Shown in pieces: positions 63,719-64,000 of a stretch of 64,000 nt of DNA. The stretch is taken from contig NZ_AP028068.1 in the NCBI RefSeq assembly GCF_030297155.1, positions 558,001 to 622,000 on the forward strand, read 5' to 3'. Below the pieces are notes generated by a model that did no database searches, was not told the origin of the DNA, and was given only the letters and a program-made list of their open reading frames with translations. The stretch's first letter is position 1, and each line of letters begins with the position of its first letter. The position numbers and the translations under genes are program-made. The DNA is from Vibrio sp. FE10 (GTDB lineage: Bacteria > Pseudomonadota > Gammaproteobacteria > Enterobacterales > Vibrionaceae).

Positions 63719-64000
63719 CTAACCAGCCATATACATAAGCCAAAGGCTCACTAACCCGATCACAATGATCCATACGACTTGTCGTGTTCGGTTTGGGTTA
63801 TTGCCTCTAGGTCTCACTACCGTTTTAAAAGCGGCTTGCTTAGCCGACTGGAGAAACGGGGCTTCAATCTCACGTTTTTTCACGCGACGTTTAACAGCGC
63901 TATTCGCAACCTCGGTAAAACGTTGGCTTTGCTCCGTTGTAAAGTCGTTATCAAAGCCCATCCGACCGTGCCTTTCGCCATGTTTTTGCTGAACTGCCAT
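63719..64000 (-). CDS. Small C-terminally anchored membrane protein, at window edge
   Basis: A 93-residue protein whose ATG is exactly the last three bases of the window, so the start cannot be checked against upstream sequence; it may extend further. The first 70 residues are basic and hydrophilic (VKKRVKKRE-like stretch, VVRPRGNNPNRTRQ). A single C-terminal membrane helix follows (VVWIIVIGLVSLWLMYMAG), giving a tail-anchored topology. Family not recognised. Confidence 0.6.
   Translation of the reverse strand: MAVQQKHGERHGRMGFDNDFTTEQSQRFTEVANSAVKRRVKKREIEAPFLQSAKQAAFKTVVRPRGNNPNRTRQVVWIIVIGLVSLWLMYMAG

Overview
The window reads as a chromosomal segment of a marine Vibrio. That is an inference from gene content: a large Lon-related protease next to an orphan double-ATPase ABC protein, a secreted endonuclease I, L- and D-lactate oxidation genes, TrhO, DUF465, DUF1840, DUF2798 and DUF5666 proteins, a fused peptide-type permease and many LysR/LacI regulators. 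The gene set fits the Splendidus-type vibrios, but the species cannot be fixed from sequence reading alone. No rRNA, tRNA, CRISPR array, prophage or complete insertion sequence was seen.

Layout. 0.1-4.9 kb: Lon-family protease (-), then a TPR-like gene and a tandem ABC ATPase (+) behind a Fur-box-like site. 5.2-11.2 kb: an accessory-looking stretch with long non-coding gaps. It holds a secreted modular endonuclease I, a DUF262/DUF1524 protein of the GmrSD/BrxU type, and an unnamed 364-residue protein whose C-terminal half carries the Thr-x5-Cys ... His signature of the CNF/BLF1 glutamine-deamidase toxins. It ends in a 3' fragment of a prolyl oligopeptidase gene.

11.2-30 kb: a beta-glucoside uptake and breakdown locus. 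It contains LacI, a GH116 enzyme, aldose 1-epimerase, GH94 phosphorylase, a MalEFGK-type ABC importer, a GH1 beta-glucosidase, a second LacI, a methyl-accepting chemotaxis protein and a LamB-like porin. The porin would pass oligosaccharides, the binding protein and permeases import them, and GH1/GH116 (hydrolysis) or GH94 (phosphorolysis) would release glucose or glucose 1-phosphate. Three related LacI-type operators and a CRP-like site tie the importer operon, a small ORF and the porin together. Hairpins followed by U-runs sit just behind the binding-protein and porin genes and probably set expression ratios. The locus is bracketed by two same-orientation copies, about 84% identical over 135 bp, of the prolyl oligopeptidase 3' end. 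One is the remnant at 11 kb and the other is the intact gene at 30 kb.

30-39.7 kb: intact prolyl oligopeptidase, LysR, L-lactate permease, L-lactate dehydrogenase and a FAD/Fe-S D-lactate dehydrogenase. A foldable multi-stem RNA lies between lldP and lldD, and a palindromic MITE-like repeat lies upstream of the D-lactate dehydrogenase. 39.8-45.1 kb: a small unknown gene and a four-gene oligopeptide/nickel-type ABC system whose two permeases are fused into one chain. 45.3-53.8 kb: MATE exporter, AraC/GyrI regulator with divergent aminotransferase, a LysR with matching 47-bp boxes before two membrane-protein genes, a MarR-GNAT fusion with twin palindromic operators, TrhO and a DUF465 protein. 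53.9-64 kb: OmpR-type two-component system diverging from a DUF5666 lipoprotein, GNAT, a very large alkaline-phosphatase-superfamily protein, a glycine-zipper lipoprotein, DUF1840, a diguanylate cyclase and a small membrane protein at the window edge.

Starts were moved from the longest ORF wherever a Shine-Dalgarno sequence or family N-terminus pointed to an internal codon. Functions rest on motifs read by eye; no database search was run.
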